The notes under the pieces were generated by a model that made no database searches, was not told the origin of the DNA, and saw nothing but the letters and a program-made list of their open reading frames with translations. From Streptomyces flavofungini (lineage in GTDB: Bacteria > Actinomycetota > Actinomycetes > Streptomycetales > Streptomycetaceae), in assembly GCF_030388665.1 (NCBI RefSeq), contig NZ_CP128846.1, positions 8,404,001 through 8,468,000 of the forward strand: a stretch of DNA of 64,000 bases, in the 5' to 3' direction. The position numbers and the translations under genes are program-made. Positions 19,223-28,577 of the stretch are shown piece after piece (position 1 is the stretch's first letter; the number at the start of each line of letters is the position of its first letter).

Positions 19223-19672
19223 TCACTCGCCGACCTGCGACCTGTCCTTTGTCGCCCGCTCCCTCTTGCGCATGTCGAGCTGGCGCTCCAACTCGGCGCG
19301 CAGCGCGTCGTCAAGGCTCCCGGTCCGCCCCCACTCGACGATGCGCTCGGCAACGGTACGGAGTTTGACGTTGGTCTGCATGGAGACCTCTCTCAGGACG
19401 TCCCATGCTTCGGCCGGCGACAGCTGACCGAGTGCCAGCACGACGCCGATGGCCTGGTCGACCGTCTCGTGCGAGGCCACCGCGTGTTTGAGGTGCTGGA
19501 CCTCGTCGCGCAGTTCCACGACCTGCTCGGCCGTGGCCTCGTCCTTGTTGGAGCCATGTCCAAGGTGGCCGGCATCGGTAGGCAAGGAGGGCCTCCACAG
19601 GGTCTGGGGGAAGCGACCTGTATCAACAGAATCCTTGATCAACGAACCCAGTGCAACACTCTTCCGCTCCAT
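19223..19672 (-). CDS. ANTAR-domain protein
   Basis: A 149-residue protein from the ATG at 19672. A coiled-coil stretch (VVELRDEVQHLKHAVASHET) leads into the ANTAR three-helix RNA-binding domain (VDQAIGVVLALGQLSPAEAW, then DVLREVSMQTNVKLRTVAER). ANTAR proteins act as antiterminators that bind paired hexaloop RNA hairpins. There is no GAF or receiver domain, so the sensor part is absent or supplied in trans. Confidence 0.8.
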   Translation of the reverse strand: MERKSVALGSLIKDSVDTGRFPQTLWRPSLPTDAGHLGHGSNKDEATAEQVVELRDEVQHLKHAVASHETVDQAIGVVLALGQLSPAEAWDVLREVSMQTNVKLRTVAERIVEWGRTGSLDDALRAELERQLDMRKRERATKDRSQVGE

Positions 19673-20205
19673 CGAGGAGAGTCCTTCGCGGCAGAGGGCG
19701 CCGAGGCTCGCTGGGTGCTGTACCGGGAAATGCTGCTGCTCGGACCTCGTCGTCACGACGGCCTGGGTGAGGTCGCCGTGTGGCCCGTCGGACCGCTGAG
19801 CGGCCCGGCTCTTCTCCCCGTACGTCTCCGGTCCGCGGAAGACGGTGCGGTCGTGGAGACGGAACTGGGCGTGATCGCCGAGTGGTTGGGCCTCACACAG
19901 CGCCTTGTTCCTCTTGGCTGTGAGACGTCCGGTATCCGCTGGGACGACTTCCTCCTTCCGCTCCTGGACGGATCCTGAGCACCTTTCCCGAGGACACGCC
20001 CGGATCATCGACACGCAGGCGTCCGGGTGGGGGTGCTGAAGTGGGCGTACGTGGAAGAGCGCGCTCTCGGCAGTCGCCCGCGCAGGGCCTGGAAGCGGCT
20101 TTGGCGCGGTGCCTTCGGTGTCGCATCGAACCGCTGTGCGCGCCCCCGCTCAGGGCACCCGTAGCCGGCGAAAGACGTGTCACAGACGTGGACAAGGAGA
20201 CCACC
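19673..20205. other. No confident gene; possible degraded coding DNA
   Basis: Both strands contain open frames but neither looks native. The plus-strand stretch 19700-19978 ends in GIRWDDFLLPLLDGS and has a protein-like composition with lower GC3 than its neighbours, so it may be the tail of a lost gene. I could not assign it. Confidence 0.4.
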
Positions 20206-20256
20206 GTGCCCGTAGCCACATACTGTCTCGTCGCTGTGGACTGCCCTGACACCCTC
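20206..20256 (+). pseudogene. 5' fragment of a VOC (glyoxalase-fold) gene
   Basis: A perfect AAGGAG site precedes a GTG, and the first codons read VPVATYCLVAVDCPDTL, like the first strand of VOC-superfamily proteins. After about 17 codons similarity stops and the sequence runs into the next small gene. It is a truncated start only. Confidence 0.4.
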
Positions 20257-20275
20257 CCCCCCGGCTCCGCACGAC

Positions 20276-20470
20276 ATGAGAACGGCATGCTGGCGCGCCG
20301 GAGCTCTCCGCACCGGTGCGGAGTTCCTGTGCTGGTGGGTGGTTCTTGTCGCGCTGTGGTCCGCTCTGATCAGTGGCGTCGATGCGATGGAGCCGGCAGT
20401 CGGGGTCGGCTGCGGACTGGCCGGGGCGTCGGCAGCCACAGCGGCTCGGCGTGCGGCGGCCTCGGAGTGA
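20276..20470 (+). CDS. Small MnhE/MrpE-like membrane protein
   Basis: A 64-residue protein with a hydrophobic segment FLCWWVVLVALWSALISGVD and a second one around AVGVGCGLAGASAATAAR. This resembles the core of MnhE/MrpE subunits of Na+/H+ antiporters. Its TGA overlaps a GTG of an MnhF-like frame, which supports the assignment, but no complete antiporter operon is present, so it is probably an orphan remnant. Confidence 0.45.
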   Translation: MRTACWRAGALRTGAEFLCWWVVLVALWSALISGVDAMEPAVGVGCGLAGASAATAARRAAASE

Positions 20471-20598
20471 ACGCCTGACTCTGGTGCGGGGCCGCGCTCC
20501 TGGGAGCCGGGGTGCCCGCCGTGGTCTGGGGGGCGTCCGGCCCGCTGGCCCGCAGGGTGCTGGGCCAGAACGCGGCCGGACCCCTCGCCGTCACCCAC
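20467..20598 (+). pseudogene. MnhF-like remnant with nonsense codon
   Basis: A GTG overlaps the MnhE-like stop (GTGA). The frame reads V-N-A-stop-L-W, where TGA at 20476-20478 probably replaced TGG, then AALLGAGVPAVVWGASGPLA and RRVLGQNAAGPLAV before similarity ends. It is both interrupted at codon 4 and truncated after about 44 codons. Confidence 0.4.
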
Positions 20599-20672
20599 GT
20601 GCGCCTCCGGGGACGAGGGGCCCGAGACGCGCGCACTCCTGGGGCGGCGGGTTCCTCTGCCGATGGTGGCCG

Positions 20673-20807
20673 TGCCGCGGCGAGCAGATCGGCGACGACC
20701 GGCACGACCTTCCGGGCAGACGGCAGGAGCAGGTCGACGTCCCGGTGGTCGTACGTGTTGACCATGTCGATCACGATCACGGCGGACGACCCGTCGGTGC
20801 GCGGCAT
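20673..20807 (-). pseudogene. 5' fragment of an isochorismatase-family hydrolase gene
   Basis: The frame from the ATG at 20807 reads SSAVIVIDMVNTYDHRD and then VDLLLPSARKVVPVVADLLA, the first strand and helix of cysteine hydrolases with the catalytic aspartate (VIDM). After about 45 codons it becomes arginine/proline-rich nonsense. It sits 8 bp after the basic-protein gene in the same direction. Confidence 0.55.
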
Positions 20808-20814
20808 GCTGCGC

Positions 20815-21141
20815 TCAGCGGCCGACGGCCTTGGCCAGTTCCGCCTTGTTCATCGACGAACGGCCCTTGACGCCCTTGCGTTGCGCCTCGGCGTAGAGCT
20901 GGTCCTTGGTGGGCCCCTGGGCTCCCTGGTGCGAGCGTTCACCGCCGCGCTGTGACGCCGACTTGGGGTCTTTGGTGGAGGTGCGGCTGGCCGTGCGGGA
21001 TTCACCGGAGCGGGCCCGTTCCTTGTTCACCGTGCGCGCGGCGATCTCCTTGGCCCTCTTGGTGGATGCGCCCCGCTGCTGCGCGCTTTCCTTGATGTGC
21101 TCGTACTGACGTTCCCTCTTGCGGTTCGATCCTGCGGGCAT
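20815..21141 (-). CDS. Small basic protein with Rho-N/SAP-like C-terminus
   Basis: A 108-residue, lysine/arginine-rich protein. Residues 1-75 are highly charged and probably disordered; the last 30 residues (TKDQLYAEAQRKGVKGRSSM, NKAELAKAVGR) resemble a Rho N-terminal or SAP-type helix-extension-helix. Streptomyces homologues are often labelled plasmid stabilization protein. DNA or RNA binding is inferred from composition. Confidence 0.65.
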   Translation of the reverse strand: MPAGSNRKRERQYEHIKESAQQRGASTKRAKEIAARTVNKERARSGESRTASRTSTKDPKSASQRGGERSHQGAQGPTKDQLYAEAQRKGVKGRSSMNKAELAKAVGR

Positions 21142-21847
21142 GACACGTCCTTCCGCCGAGTGAAGCTCTTCCCCAAGGGGCTCACAGTGTGGGGCTCCGC
21201 GCTACCCGACTGTCTGAGGCGGCGGTCATGGTCCGCGCCGTTCCCCGCGTGCGCGCTGTGGTTCCACGGTGCACTTCGGGTCCTGGGCCGGACGCAGGAG
21301 AGTGCCCGCCCTGCCCTGCTGGTAGGTCGCGGCGACCGCACCGAGGCGGCGCTCGTCCGCCTTCGTCACCACGGTGTCCGCGAGCGCGGCGAGGCCGGCG
21401 GCGCAGCGGGCCGGCGTGTTCTCCCGGACCGGACCGACGACCAGGGTCATGCCCGCGCGGCGGCCGTCGCGGACGCCGTGAGGAGATGGGCATCGCGGTG
21501 GGCGCCGTGCCCTTGCGCGTGCCACGCGACCGCGGACGCGCACTGGGTACCTGGGTGGGCGCGCGCCAGACGCGCGCGGGGCCCTGAAGACGGCCGGCCC
21601 GTCCGGTGCCCGCCGTGCATGGGGCTCGGTGTGCGGGGTACCGGGCGCAGGACGCGCTACGCGGGCGGGTCCCCCTACCGGCACAAGCTCGCCGCCCGGC
21701 CCCTCGCCCCGACCACCGCGAGGCGCCCGGTCACCGCGGGTGCGGCCGCCGCCGTCGGCACTGCGGCCCTCGCCGTCCATGCCCGGCGGCCATCGAGGAA
21801 CGAGAGCGCACCGCGCCCCGATCCCGCTGAACAGAAAGGTGATTCCT
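21142..21847. other. 706-bp gap without a recognisable gene
   Basis: Frames here are arginine/proline-rich shadows. One minus-strand stretch from an ATG at 21450 reads MTLVVGPVRENTPARCAAGL and continues protein-like for about 65 residues, so it may be a fragment, but I cannot name it. The last 15 bp hold the GAAAGG ribosome site of the next gene. Confidence 0.4.
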
Positions 21848-23671
21848 GTGTCAACAAAGGTCTCCGACTACCTGCTGCAACGCCTGCGGGAGTGGAACGT
21901 GGAACATGTCTTCGCCTACCCCGGCGACGGCATCAACGGACTGCTCGCCGCCTGGGGCCGCGCAACGAACACACCGCGGTTCATTCAGGCCCGGCACGAG
22001 GAGATGGCCGCGTTCCAAGCCGTCGGCTACGCCAAGTTCTCCGGCAGGGTGGGCGTCTGCGCGGCGACCTCCGGGCCCGGCGCCATCCATCTGCTCAACG
22101 GGCTGTACGACGCCAAGCTCGATCACGTACCGGTGGTCGCGATCGTCGGACAGACCGACCGCAGCGCGCTGGGCGGCTCCTACCAGCAGGAGGTCGACCT
22201 GCTCAGCCTCTACAAGGACGTCGCGGGCGACTACTGCGAGATGGTCACCGTCCCCGAACAGCTCCCCAACGTCCTGGACCGGGCGATGCGCACCGCCTAC
22301 GCCCGTCGCACCGTCACCGCGGTCATCGTCCCCGCCGATGTGCAGGAACTGGATTACTCCCCGCCCGCGCATGCCTTCAAGATGGTCCCCTCCAGCCTGG
22401 GCATGGCCGCGTACGCGCCCGTCCCGGCGGACCACGCGATCACCAAGGCCGCCGAGGTCCTCAACGCCGGCGAGAAGGTGGCGATCCTCATCGGGCAGGG
22501 CGCGCGCGGCGCTCGGGCCGAGGTCGAGCAGACCGCCGACGTGCTGGCTGCCGGGGTCGCCAAGGCGTTGCTGGGCAAGGACGCGCTCCCCGACGACCTG
22601 CCGTATGTGACCGGCGCGATCGGCCTGTTGGGGACCCGGCCCAGTTACGAGATGATGCGGGACTGCGACACGCTCCTGGTCATCGGGTCGAGTTTTCCCT
22701 ACACCCAGTTCATGCCCGACCTGGACCAGGCCCGCGCGGTCCAGATCGACATCGATCCGCACCTGGTCGGGATGCGCTACCCCTTCGAGGTCAACCTGGT
22801 CGGTGACGCGCACGAGACCCTCAAGCGGCTGCTGCCCCGGCTCACGCCGAAGAAGCACGGAAAATGGCGGCGGAAGATCGAGAAGGACACCGCACGCTGG
22901 TGGGAGGTCATGCAGCGGCGCGCCGCTGTCGACGCCGACCCCGTCAACCCCGAGTACGTCGTGCACGCGCTGGACTCCCTGCTGCCCGATGACGTGATCC
23001 TGACCGCCGACTCGGGCTCCGCCGCCAACTGGTACGCCCGCCACCTGCGGGTGCGCGGCGCGATGCGCGGCTCGCTGTCCGGCACTCTGGCCACCATGGG
23101 ACCCGGCGTCCCGTACGCCATCGGCGCCAAGTTCGCCCACCCGCAGCGCCCGGCCATCGCCCTCGTCGGCGACGGCGCGATGCAGATGAACGGCATGAGC
23201 GAACTGATCACCGCTGCCAAGTACTGGGAGCAGTGGGAGAACCCGCAGCTGGTCGTGGCCGTGCTGAACAACCGGGATCTGAACCAGGTGTCCTGGGAGA
23301 TGCGGGCCCTGTCGGGCGCCCCGCAGTTCCTGCCGTCCCAGGAGATCCCGGATGTCCCCTACGCCGACTTCGCCCAGTCCATCGGGCTGGGCGGCCTCCG
23401 CGTGGAGAAGCCCGGTGATGTGGCGGACGCCTGGCACCAGGCGCTGTCCGCGCGTCGGCCCTTCGTGCTCGACTTCCGCACCGACCCCGCCGTGCCGCCC
23501 ATTCCGCCGCATGCCTCCCTCGATGAGATCGAGGCCGCGGTCACCTCCATCCTCAAGGGGGACAGCGACCGCGCGGGCATGGTCCGGCAGGGCTTCAAGG
23601 CCAAGGTGCAGGAGATGCTGCCGGGCGGTCGGCACCGGCCCGAGCGGCCGGGCGCGGACGAGGGCCAGTGA
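21848..23671 (+). CDS. Thiamine pyrophosphate-dependent enzyme, pyruvate oxidase-like
   Basis: A 607-residue three-domain TPP enzyme. The catalytic glutamate lies in ARHEEMAAFQAVGYAKF (near 56), the central FAD/Rossmann-like domain spans about 190-350, and the TPP-binding motif starts at G441-D442-G443 (VGDGAMQMNGMSEL) and ends VAVLNNRDLNQVSW. PoxB-type enzymes decarboxylate pyruvate to acetate and feed electrons to quinone; acetolactate synthase-like alternatives are possible. It lies among stress genes and is followed by an SDR gene 137 bp later. Confidence 0.87.
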   Translation: MSTKVSDYLLQRLREWNVEHVFAYPGDGINGLLAAWGRATNTPRFIQARHEEMAAFQAVGYAKFSGRVGVCAATSGPGAIHLLNGLYDAKLDHVPVVAIVGQTDRSALGGSYQQEVDLLSLYKDVAGDYCEMVTVPEQLPNVLDRAMRTAYARRTVTAVIVPADVQELDYSPPAHAFKMVPSSLGMAAYAPVPADHAITKAAEVLNAGEKVAILIGQGARGARAEVEQTADVLAAGVAKALLGKDALPDDLPYVTGAIGLLGTRPSYEMMRDCDTLLVIGSSFPYTQFMPDLDQARAVQIDIDPHLVGMRYPFEVNLVGDAHETLKRLLPRLTPKKHGKWRRKIEKDTARWWEVMQRRAAVDADPVNPEYVVHALDSLLPDDVILTADSGSAANWYARHLRVRGAMRGSLSGTLATMGPGVPYAIGAKFAHPQRPAIALVGDGAMQMNGMSELITAAKYWEQWENPQLVVAVLNNRDLNQVSWEMRALSGAPQFLPSQEIPDVPYADFAQSIGLGGLRVEKPGDVADAWHQALSARRPFVLDFRTDPAVPPIPPHASLDEIEAAVTSILKGDSDRAGMVRQGFKAKVQEMLPGGRHRPERPGADEGQ

Positions 23672-23808
23672 ACCGCCCGTCACGGGCACAAGGGAAGCGC
23701 GACGGTGCCGGCTGACGGACCAACCGGCACCCCGTCCGGCACCGGACGCGCTGTCCGGCCCTCCGGCCGGCGAGGAGCGGCCGGTCACGGCGAGAGAGGA
23801 ATTCGGCA

Positions 23809-24837
23809 ATGCCGCAGACCGTGGTCATCACGGGCGCGAGCGCCGGGGTCGGCCGGGCCACCGCCCGCCTCTTCGGCGCCCGAGGGGCCCGCATCGCCTT
23901 GCTGGCCCGCGGAAGGGCGGGCCTGGCAGCAGCCGTCACCGACGTCGAGGAAGCCGGCGGCAGCGCCCTCGCGCTGCCCTGCGACGTGGCCGACCACCGC
24001 CAGGTCGAGGCCGCGGCCCAGCTGGCGGAAGAGGCCTTCGGGCCCATCGACATCTGGGTCAACGCGGCCTTCACGTCGGTGTTCGCACCGTTCACCGACA
24101 TCACGCCGCAGGAGTACGAGCGCGTCACCCAGGTCACGTATCTCGGATTCGTCAACGGCACCCGGGCCGCACTCCAGCGGATGCTGCCCCGTGACCGGGG
24201 AACCATCGTGCAGATCGGCTCGGCGCTCGGCGAGCGGGCCATCCCGCTGCAGTCGGCCTACTGCGGCGCCAAGCACGCCGTCAACGGCTTCACCTCGGCG
24301 GTGCGCACCGAACTCCTGCACCAGCACAGCCGGGTGAGCCTGACGGTGGTGCACCTGCCCGCCGTCAACACTCCGCAGTTCTCCTGGGTGCGCTCCCGGC
24401 TGCCCGAACATCCGCAGCCGGTGCCGCCGATCCATCAGCCCGAAGTCGCCGCCCGCGCCATCGTGTACGCGGCGGATCATCCCGGCCGCAAGCAGTACTA
24501 CGTGGGCGCCTCCACGCTCGCGACCCTGTGGGCCAACCGCCTGGCGCCCGCCCTGCTCGACCGCTATCTGGCCCGCACCGGATTCGACGCCCAGCAGACC
24601 GGCGCAGCCCACGAGCCGGCCGCCGACGGCAACCTCTGGGAGCCGGCGGACGAGGAAGACGGTCGCGACCACGGCGCCCACGGGGCCTTCGACGACCGCG
24701 CGGCCGGCCACTCCCCGCAGGCGGCACTCGCCCGCCACCCCGCCCGCACCACCGCGGTCATCCTCGCGGCAGCCGCGGGCGGCGCGGCCGTCCTCGGACG
24801 GTGGGGACGGTTGCGCCTTCGGACGGGCCGACGATGA
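23809..24837 (+). CDS. SDR family oxidoreductase with C-terminal membrane tail
   Basis: A 342-residue classical SDR: NAD(P) motif TGASAGVGRA at 9-18, catalytic S138, Y151 and K155 (YCGAKHAVNG). Beyond the catalytic domain (about 250) there is a charged linker and a hydrophobic C-terminal helix (TTAVILAAAAGGAAVLGRWG), so the enzyme is probably membrane-attached. Substrate unknown. Confidence 0.87.
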   Translation: MPQTVVITGASAGVGRATARLFGARGARIALLARGRAGLAAAVTDVEEAGGSALALPCDVADHRQVEAAAQLAEEAFGPIDIWVNAAFTSVFAPFTDITPQEYERVTQVTYLGFVNGTRAALQRMLPRDRGTIVQIGSALGERAIPLQSAYCGAKHAVNGFTSAVRTELLHQHSRVSLTVVHLPAVNTPQFSWVRSRLPEHPQPVPPIHQPEVAARAIVYAADHPGRKQYYVGASTLATLWANRLAPALLDRYLARTGFDAQQTGAAHEPAADGNLWEPADEEDGRDHGAHGAFDDRAAGHSPQAALARHPARTTAVILAAAAGGAAVLGRWGRLRLRTGRR

Positions 24838-24864
24838 GCACACTGCCCGCACCGGCTCCCCGCC

Positions 24865-24980
24865 CGAGCGCTTGAGCAGAGACCGAGCGCTTGAGCAGAG
24901 ACGCGGCCCCGACGCACCTGTGTCCCCGACGCACCTGTGTCGGACGCGCCTGTGTCGTCGTCGGACGCGCCTGTGTCGTC
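24865..24980. repeat. Three consecutive tandem duplications
   Basis: A 19-bp unit (CGAGCGCTTGAGCAGAGAC) is perfectly duplicated at 24865-24902, a 17-bp unit (CCCCGACGCACCTGTGT) at 24907-24940, and a 21-bp unit beginning CGGACGCGCCTGTGTCGTC at 24941-24980. The second and third share the core CGC(A/G)CCTGTGT. Confidence 0.85.
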
Positions 24981-25053
24981 TTCCCTTCACGCAGGGCCGC
25001 TTACGGGGCTGGACGGACAACGCCCCTGGACGCTCTGCGTCGTCGATCGGCCG

Positions 25054-25470
25054 TCACTCGCTGGAGAGGGCGTCCAGCAGGTCGCCGACCTGGGGGTCGG
25101 GCAGCGCACGGGCGACGTCTGCCTGGGCGACGATGCCGACCAGGCGGTGCTTGTCGATGACGGGGAGACGGCGCACCTTGTGCGTGGTCATGGTGCGCAG
25201 GATCTCCTCGACGCTGTCGTCCGCGCCGACGGTGACCACTTCGCCCTGGGAGAGGTCACCGGCGGTGGCCTTCCCGGGGTCCTGGCCGGCGCCGAGTACC
25301 TTGATGACGATGTCGCGGTCGGTGACCATGCCTTTGAGGCGGTCGTCGCGCCCGCAGATCGGCAGGGCGCCGACCCCCAGTTCGGCCATCTTCCGGGCGG
25401 CCTGCAGCACACTTTCCTGTTCGCCGATGCATTCGGCGCCAGGCGTCATGATCTCTCGTGCGGTGGTCAC
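25054..25470 (-). CDS. CBS-domain pair protein
   Basis: A 138-residue protein from the GTG at 25470 (GGAGGA site). It consists of two CBS motifs: AREIMTPGAECIGEQESVLQ to GMVTDRDIVIKVLG, and GDLSQGEVVTVGADDSVEEI to RLVGIVAQADVARAL. CBS pairs bind adenine nucleotides and sense energy state; small stand-alone forms are common in actinobacterial hypoxia and stress islands. It is divergent from the catalase across a 445-bp gap. Confidence 0.9.
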   Translation of the reverse strand: MTTAREIMTPGAECIGEQESVLQAARKMAELGVGALPICGRDDRLKGMVTDRDIVIKVLGAGQDPGKATAGDLSQGEVVTVGADDSVEEILRTMTTHKVRRLPVIDKHRLVGIVAQADVARALPDPQVGDLLDALSSE

Positions 25471-25915
25471 GTTGTTCCTCCCGTCGTGGGTGTGGTCTCG
25501 CGCCCCGGGCAAGTACCCCGCAGGCCCACGGCAAACCGGCCCTCGGGCTCGCGCTTCCACGAAACGGGGACCGTGGTCCGCAGACGGTTTTGTGAGGGTT
25601 CTCGGGGATACCCGGCCAGCTGTCCGTTGTCCGCAGCAGTCGAGATGAGCGACCTGATGGACCACTCCCGGGCCCCTGTCCTGGCCCCAGGGGAAGCAGC
25701 GGGACCCAGGGAAGGTGGCTCTGCTCGACCGAGTCCGACGCGCCGCAGGATCACATCCCGTCCGTGACAGCGGGGCCCGACGCCGCCATCACGCGCCGCA
25801 GACCGGACGGCCTCGGGGTGCTCTGCGCGGCGTTCGTCCCGAGGTTGTTCCGCGCGGCGTTCACCCCCGAATGCGCCACCACCCAGACCACCGGAATCGA
25901 AGCAAGGAGTCCCCG
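25471..25915. other. 445-bp divergent gap, no gene seen
   Basis: Between the CBS gene and the catalase gene there is no convincing reading frame on either strand. It must hold both promoters; the AAGGAG site of the catalase is at its right end. GCGCGGCGTTC occurs twice (around 25825 and 25853), a small direct repeat near the catalase promoter. Confidence 0.45.
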
Positions 25916-28018
25916 ATGACGTCCCAGGACCGCAAACAGTCCCAGCGCGACGCCTACCGGGCCGCCGACCCGGCAGACGGCCCGCTCACCACGGACCAAG
26001 GGGTCGCAGTCGGCCATACCGACGACTCGCTGACCGCAGGGGAACGCGGCCCGACTCTCCTGGAGGACTTCCACTTCCGTGAGAAGATCACCCGCTTCGA
26101 CCATGAGCGGATTCCCGAGCGGGTGGTGCACGCGCGCGGTGCGGGCGCGTACGGATTCTTCGAACCGTACGCATCCTGCGCGGAGTTCACCCGCGCCGCC
26201 TTCCTCCAGGACCCCTCGGTGCGCACTCCGGTCTTCGTCCGCTTCTCCACCGTGCAGGGTCCGCGTGGCTCCGCCGACACCGTGCGCGACGTCCGCGGTT
26301 TCGCGACCAAGTTCTACACCGCGGAGGGCAATTACGACCTGGTGGGCAACAACTTTCCCGTCTTCTTCATCCAGGACGGGATCAAGTTCCCCGACTTCGT
26401 CCACGCCCTCAAGCCCGAACCGCACAATGAGATTCCCACCGGCGCCTCCGCGCACGACACACTGTGGGACTTCGTCTCCCTCCAGCCGGAGACGCTGCAC
26501 GCCATCATGTGGCTGATGTCGGACCGCGCCATCCCGCGCAGCTACCGCATGATGCAGGGCTTCGGTGTGCACACCTTCCGCTTCGTGGACGCGACCGGGC
26601 GCGGCACGTTCGTGAAGTTCCACTGGAAGCCGAAGCTGGGCGCGCACTCACTGGTGTGGGACGAAGCCCAGGAGTGCCAGGGCCGCGACCCGGACTTCAA
26701 CCGCCGCGACCTGTGGCAGGCGATCGAGAACGGAGAATTCCCCGAATGGGAACTGGGCGTACAACTGGTCGCTGAGGAGGACGAGTTCGCCTTCCCCTAC
26801 GACCTGCTGGACGCCACGAAGATCATCCCTGAGGAGCAGGTGCCGGTCCGCCCCATCGGCCGGATGGTGCTCGACCGCAACCCCGACAACTTCTTCGCCG
26901 AGACCGAGCAGGTCGCCTTCCACACCGCCAACCTCGTTCCCGGCATCGACTTCACCAACGACCCGCTGCTCCAGGCCCGGAACTTCTCCTACCTGGACAC
27001 CCAGCTGATGCGCCTCGGCGGCCCCAACTTCGCCCAGATCCCCGTCAACCAGCCCGTCGCCCCGGTCCGCAGCAATCAGCGCGACGGCTTCCACCAGCAC
27101 GCGATCCACACCGGCACCAGCTACACGCCCAACTCCCTGGGCGGCGGCTGCCCGGCACTCGCCGGCGCCGAGCAAGGTGCCTTCACCCACCTCACCGAAC
27201 GCGTCGAAGGCGCCAAGATCCGCCGCCGCAGCCCCGGCTTCACCGACCACCACAGCCAGGCCGCGCTCTTCTGGCACAGCATGGCCGACTGGGAGCGGCG
27301 GCACATCGTCGACGCGTTCCGCTTCGAGCTGGGCAAGGTGGCGGCCCGGCAGGTCAGGCGGCGCACCGTCGCCGAACTGGCGCATGTGGACCACGCGCTG
27401 GCCGCTGCGGTCGCCGAGGGGATCGGCGTGCCCGTACCCGAACGCGACCCGGCCGCGGTCGAGCGCAAGGCGTCCTCTCCCGCCCTCTCGTTGGAGAGCC
27501 TGCGCGGGGACGGCTCCATTCGCACCCGGCAGGTCGCCGTACTGGTGGGCGAGGGCGTGGACGCTGCCCAACTCGACGCCGTGCGCGTGGAGTTGGAGGA
27601 ACAGGGAGCGGTGGTGGAAGCCCTCGCCGCCACGGACGGCAAGGTGACGGCAGCCGACGGGAACCAGTACACCGTGGACCGCGCGCTGCCCACCGTCGCC
27701 TCGGTCCTCTACGACGCGGTCCTGATACCGGGCGGACCGGCTCGTCCGGCGCCGTGGCCCGACGCGGCGTACCTGCGCTTCCTGCGAGACGCCTACCGGC
27801 ATGGAAAACCCATCGGCGCACTCGGCTCCGGCGTCGGCGCGCTCAGCCGGCTGGACCTGCGGGGACTGCGGATCGCCTCCGAGCCCGGACGGCCCGTCAG
27901 TGACCACGGAGTGGTCACTGACACCTCCACCGGACCGGACGCCCGGGAGTTCACCCGAGCCCTGGCCGGGGCCATGGCCGCCCACCGGCACTGGAGCCGC
28001 CCACCGCTACAGCGCTGA
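25916..28018 (+). CDS. katE: Large-subunit (HPII/KatE-type) monofunctional catalase
   Basis: A 700-residue clade 2 catalase: catalase core to about 500, then a C-terminal flavodoxin/glutamine amidotransferase-like domain ([20 protein letters not shown] onward). Active-site residues align with E. coli HPII at constant offset: distal H72 and N145, proximal haem ligand Y359. H336 aligns with HPII His392, which forms the unusual His-Tyr bond. HPII enzymes are stationary-phase, stress-regulated hydrogen peroxide scavengers, often under SigB-type control; a SigB/SigF-type sigma gene lies 560 bp downstream on the other strand. Confidence 0.95.
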   Translation: MTSQDRKQSQRDAYRAADPADGPLTTDQGVAVGHTDDSLTAGERGPTLLEDFHFREKITRFDHERIPERVVHARGAGAYGFFEPYASCAEFTRAAFLQDPSVRTPVFVRFSTVQGPRGSADTVRDVRGFATKFYTAEGNYDLVGNNFPVFFIQDGIKFPDFVHALKPEPHNEIPTGASAHDTLWDFVSLQPETLHAIMWLMSDRAIPRSYRMMQGFGVHTFRFVDATGRGTFVKFHWKPKLGAHSLVWDEAQECQGRDPDFNRRDLWQAIENGEFPEWELGVQLVAEEDEFAFPYDLLDATKIIPEEQVPVRPIGRMVLDRNPDNFFAETEQVAFHTANLVPGIDFTNDPLLQARNFSYLDTQLMRLGGPNFAQIPVNQPVAPVRSNQRDGFHQHAIHTGTSYTPNSLGGGCPALAGAEQGAFTHLTERVEGAKIRRRSPGFTDHHSQAALFWHSMADWERRHIVDAFRFELGKVAARQVRRRTVAELAHVDHALAAAVAEGIGVPVPERDPAAVERKASSPALSLESLRGDGSIRTRQVAVLVGEGVDAAQLDAVRVELEEQGAVVEALAATDGKVTAADGNQYTVDRALPTVASVLYDAVLIPGGPARPAPWPDAAYLRFLRDAYRHGKPIGALGSGVGALSRLDLRGLRIASEPGRPVSDHGVVTDTSTGPDAREFTRALAGAMAAHRHWSRPPLQR

Positions 28019-28269
28019 GGCCTGCCTGACAATTGATCTCGTGGCAGGTCGACGTGAGTCGGCAGGTGGTCGATGAGGTTCCGCGGCGGTTGCGGACCGG
28101 GGTGTGCGCCGGAGCGACCCCGTCCCGCGGCCGCTGCCGTACTCGCCGCCCGTCGTACCGCCCGAGCCGCTCCTGGTCCGCCCACAGCACCACGGCCCGC
28201 AGCTCGGCCACCGGCTCGACGCCCGGCCTCAGCGATGCTCTGCCGCCAGCCGGGCCGCGAGGCCCAGCA

Positions 28270-28562
28270 TGGCCACGACCGCCCGTACCCCAGCCACACC
28301 AGAGCCACACCAGGTGGGCCACACCGCACCACTTGACGGCGTTGAACGCCACCTCGGACGCGGCGAGCACGGCTCCGACGCCCGCCGCGACCGCCGCCAC
28401 CATCACCGCGAAAGCGGAGAAACGGCCGAGCGACGCGCTGACAGCAGGAGCCAGGCCGTGACGTAGCCCCTTGCGCAGCGTCAGAAGCTGATTCGCTCCG
28501 GGTGCAGCGGCCAGCAGCAGTGCCGAAGGAACGAACGTCGTCCACTCCACACCGGTGATCAC
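28270..28562 (-). pseudogene. LysE-family exporter, N-terminal half only
   Basis: From the ATG at 28562 the frame encodes the first LysE helices (TTFVPSALLLAAAPGANQLL, GLRHGLAPAVSASLGRFSAF, then VAFNAVKWCGVAHLVWL) and then degenerates into arginine-rich sequence. It starts 15 bp after the sigma gene stop. No second half was found between 28019 and 28270, which holds no recognisable gene. Confidence 0.65.
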
Positions 28563-28577
28563 GACGCTACGAGCGCG

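Noticed and set aside
19469..19978. 169-codon plus-strand frame antisense to the ANTAR gene
   Set aside because: The first half is a shadow of the ANTAR gene; only the last 90 codons look protein-like and no family was recognised.
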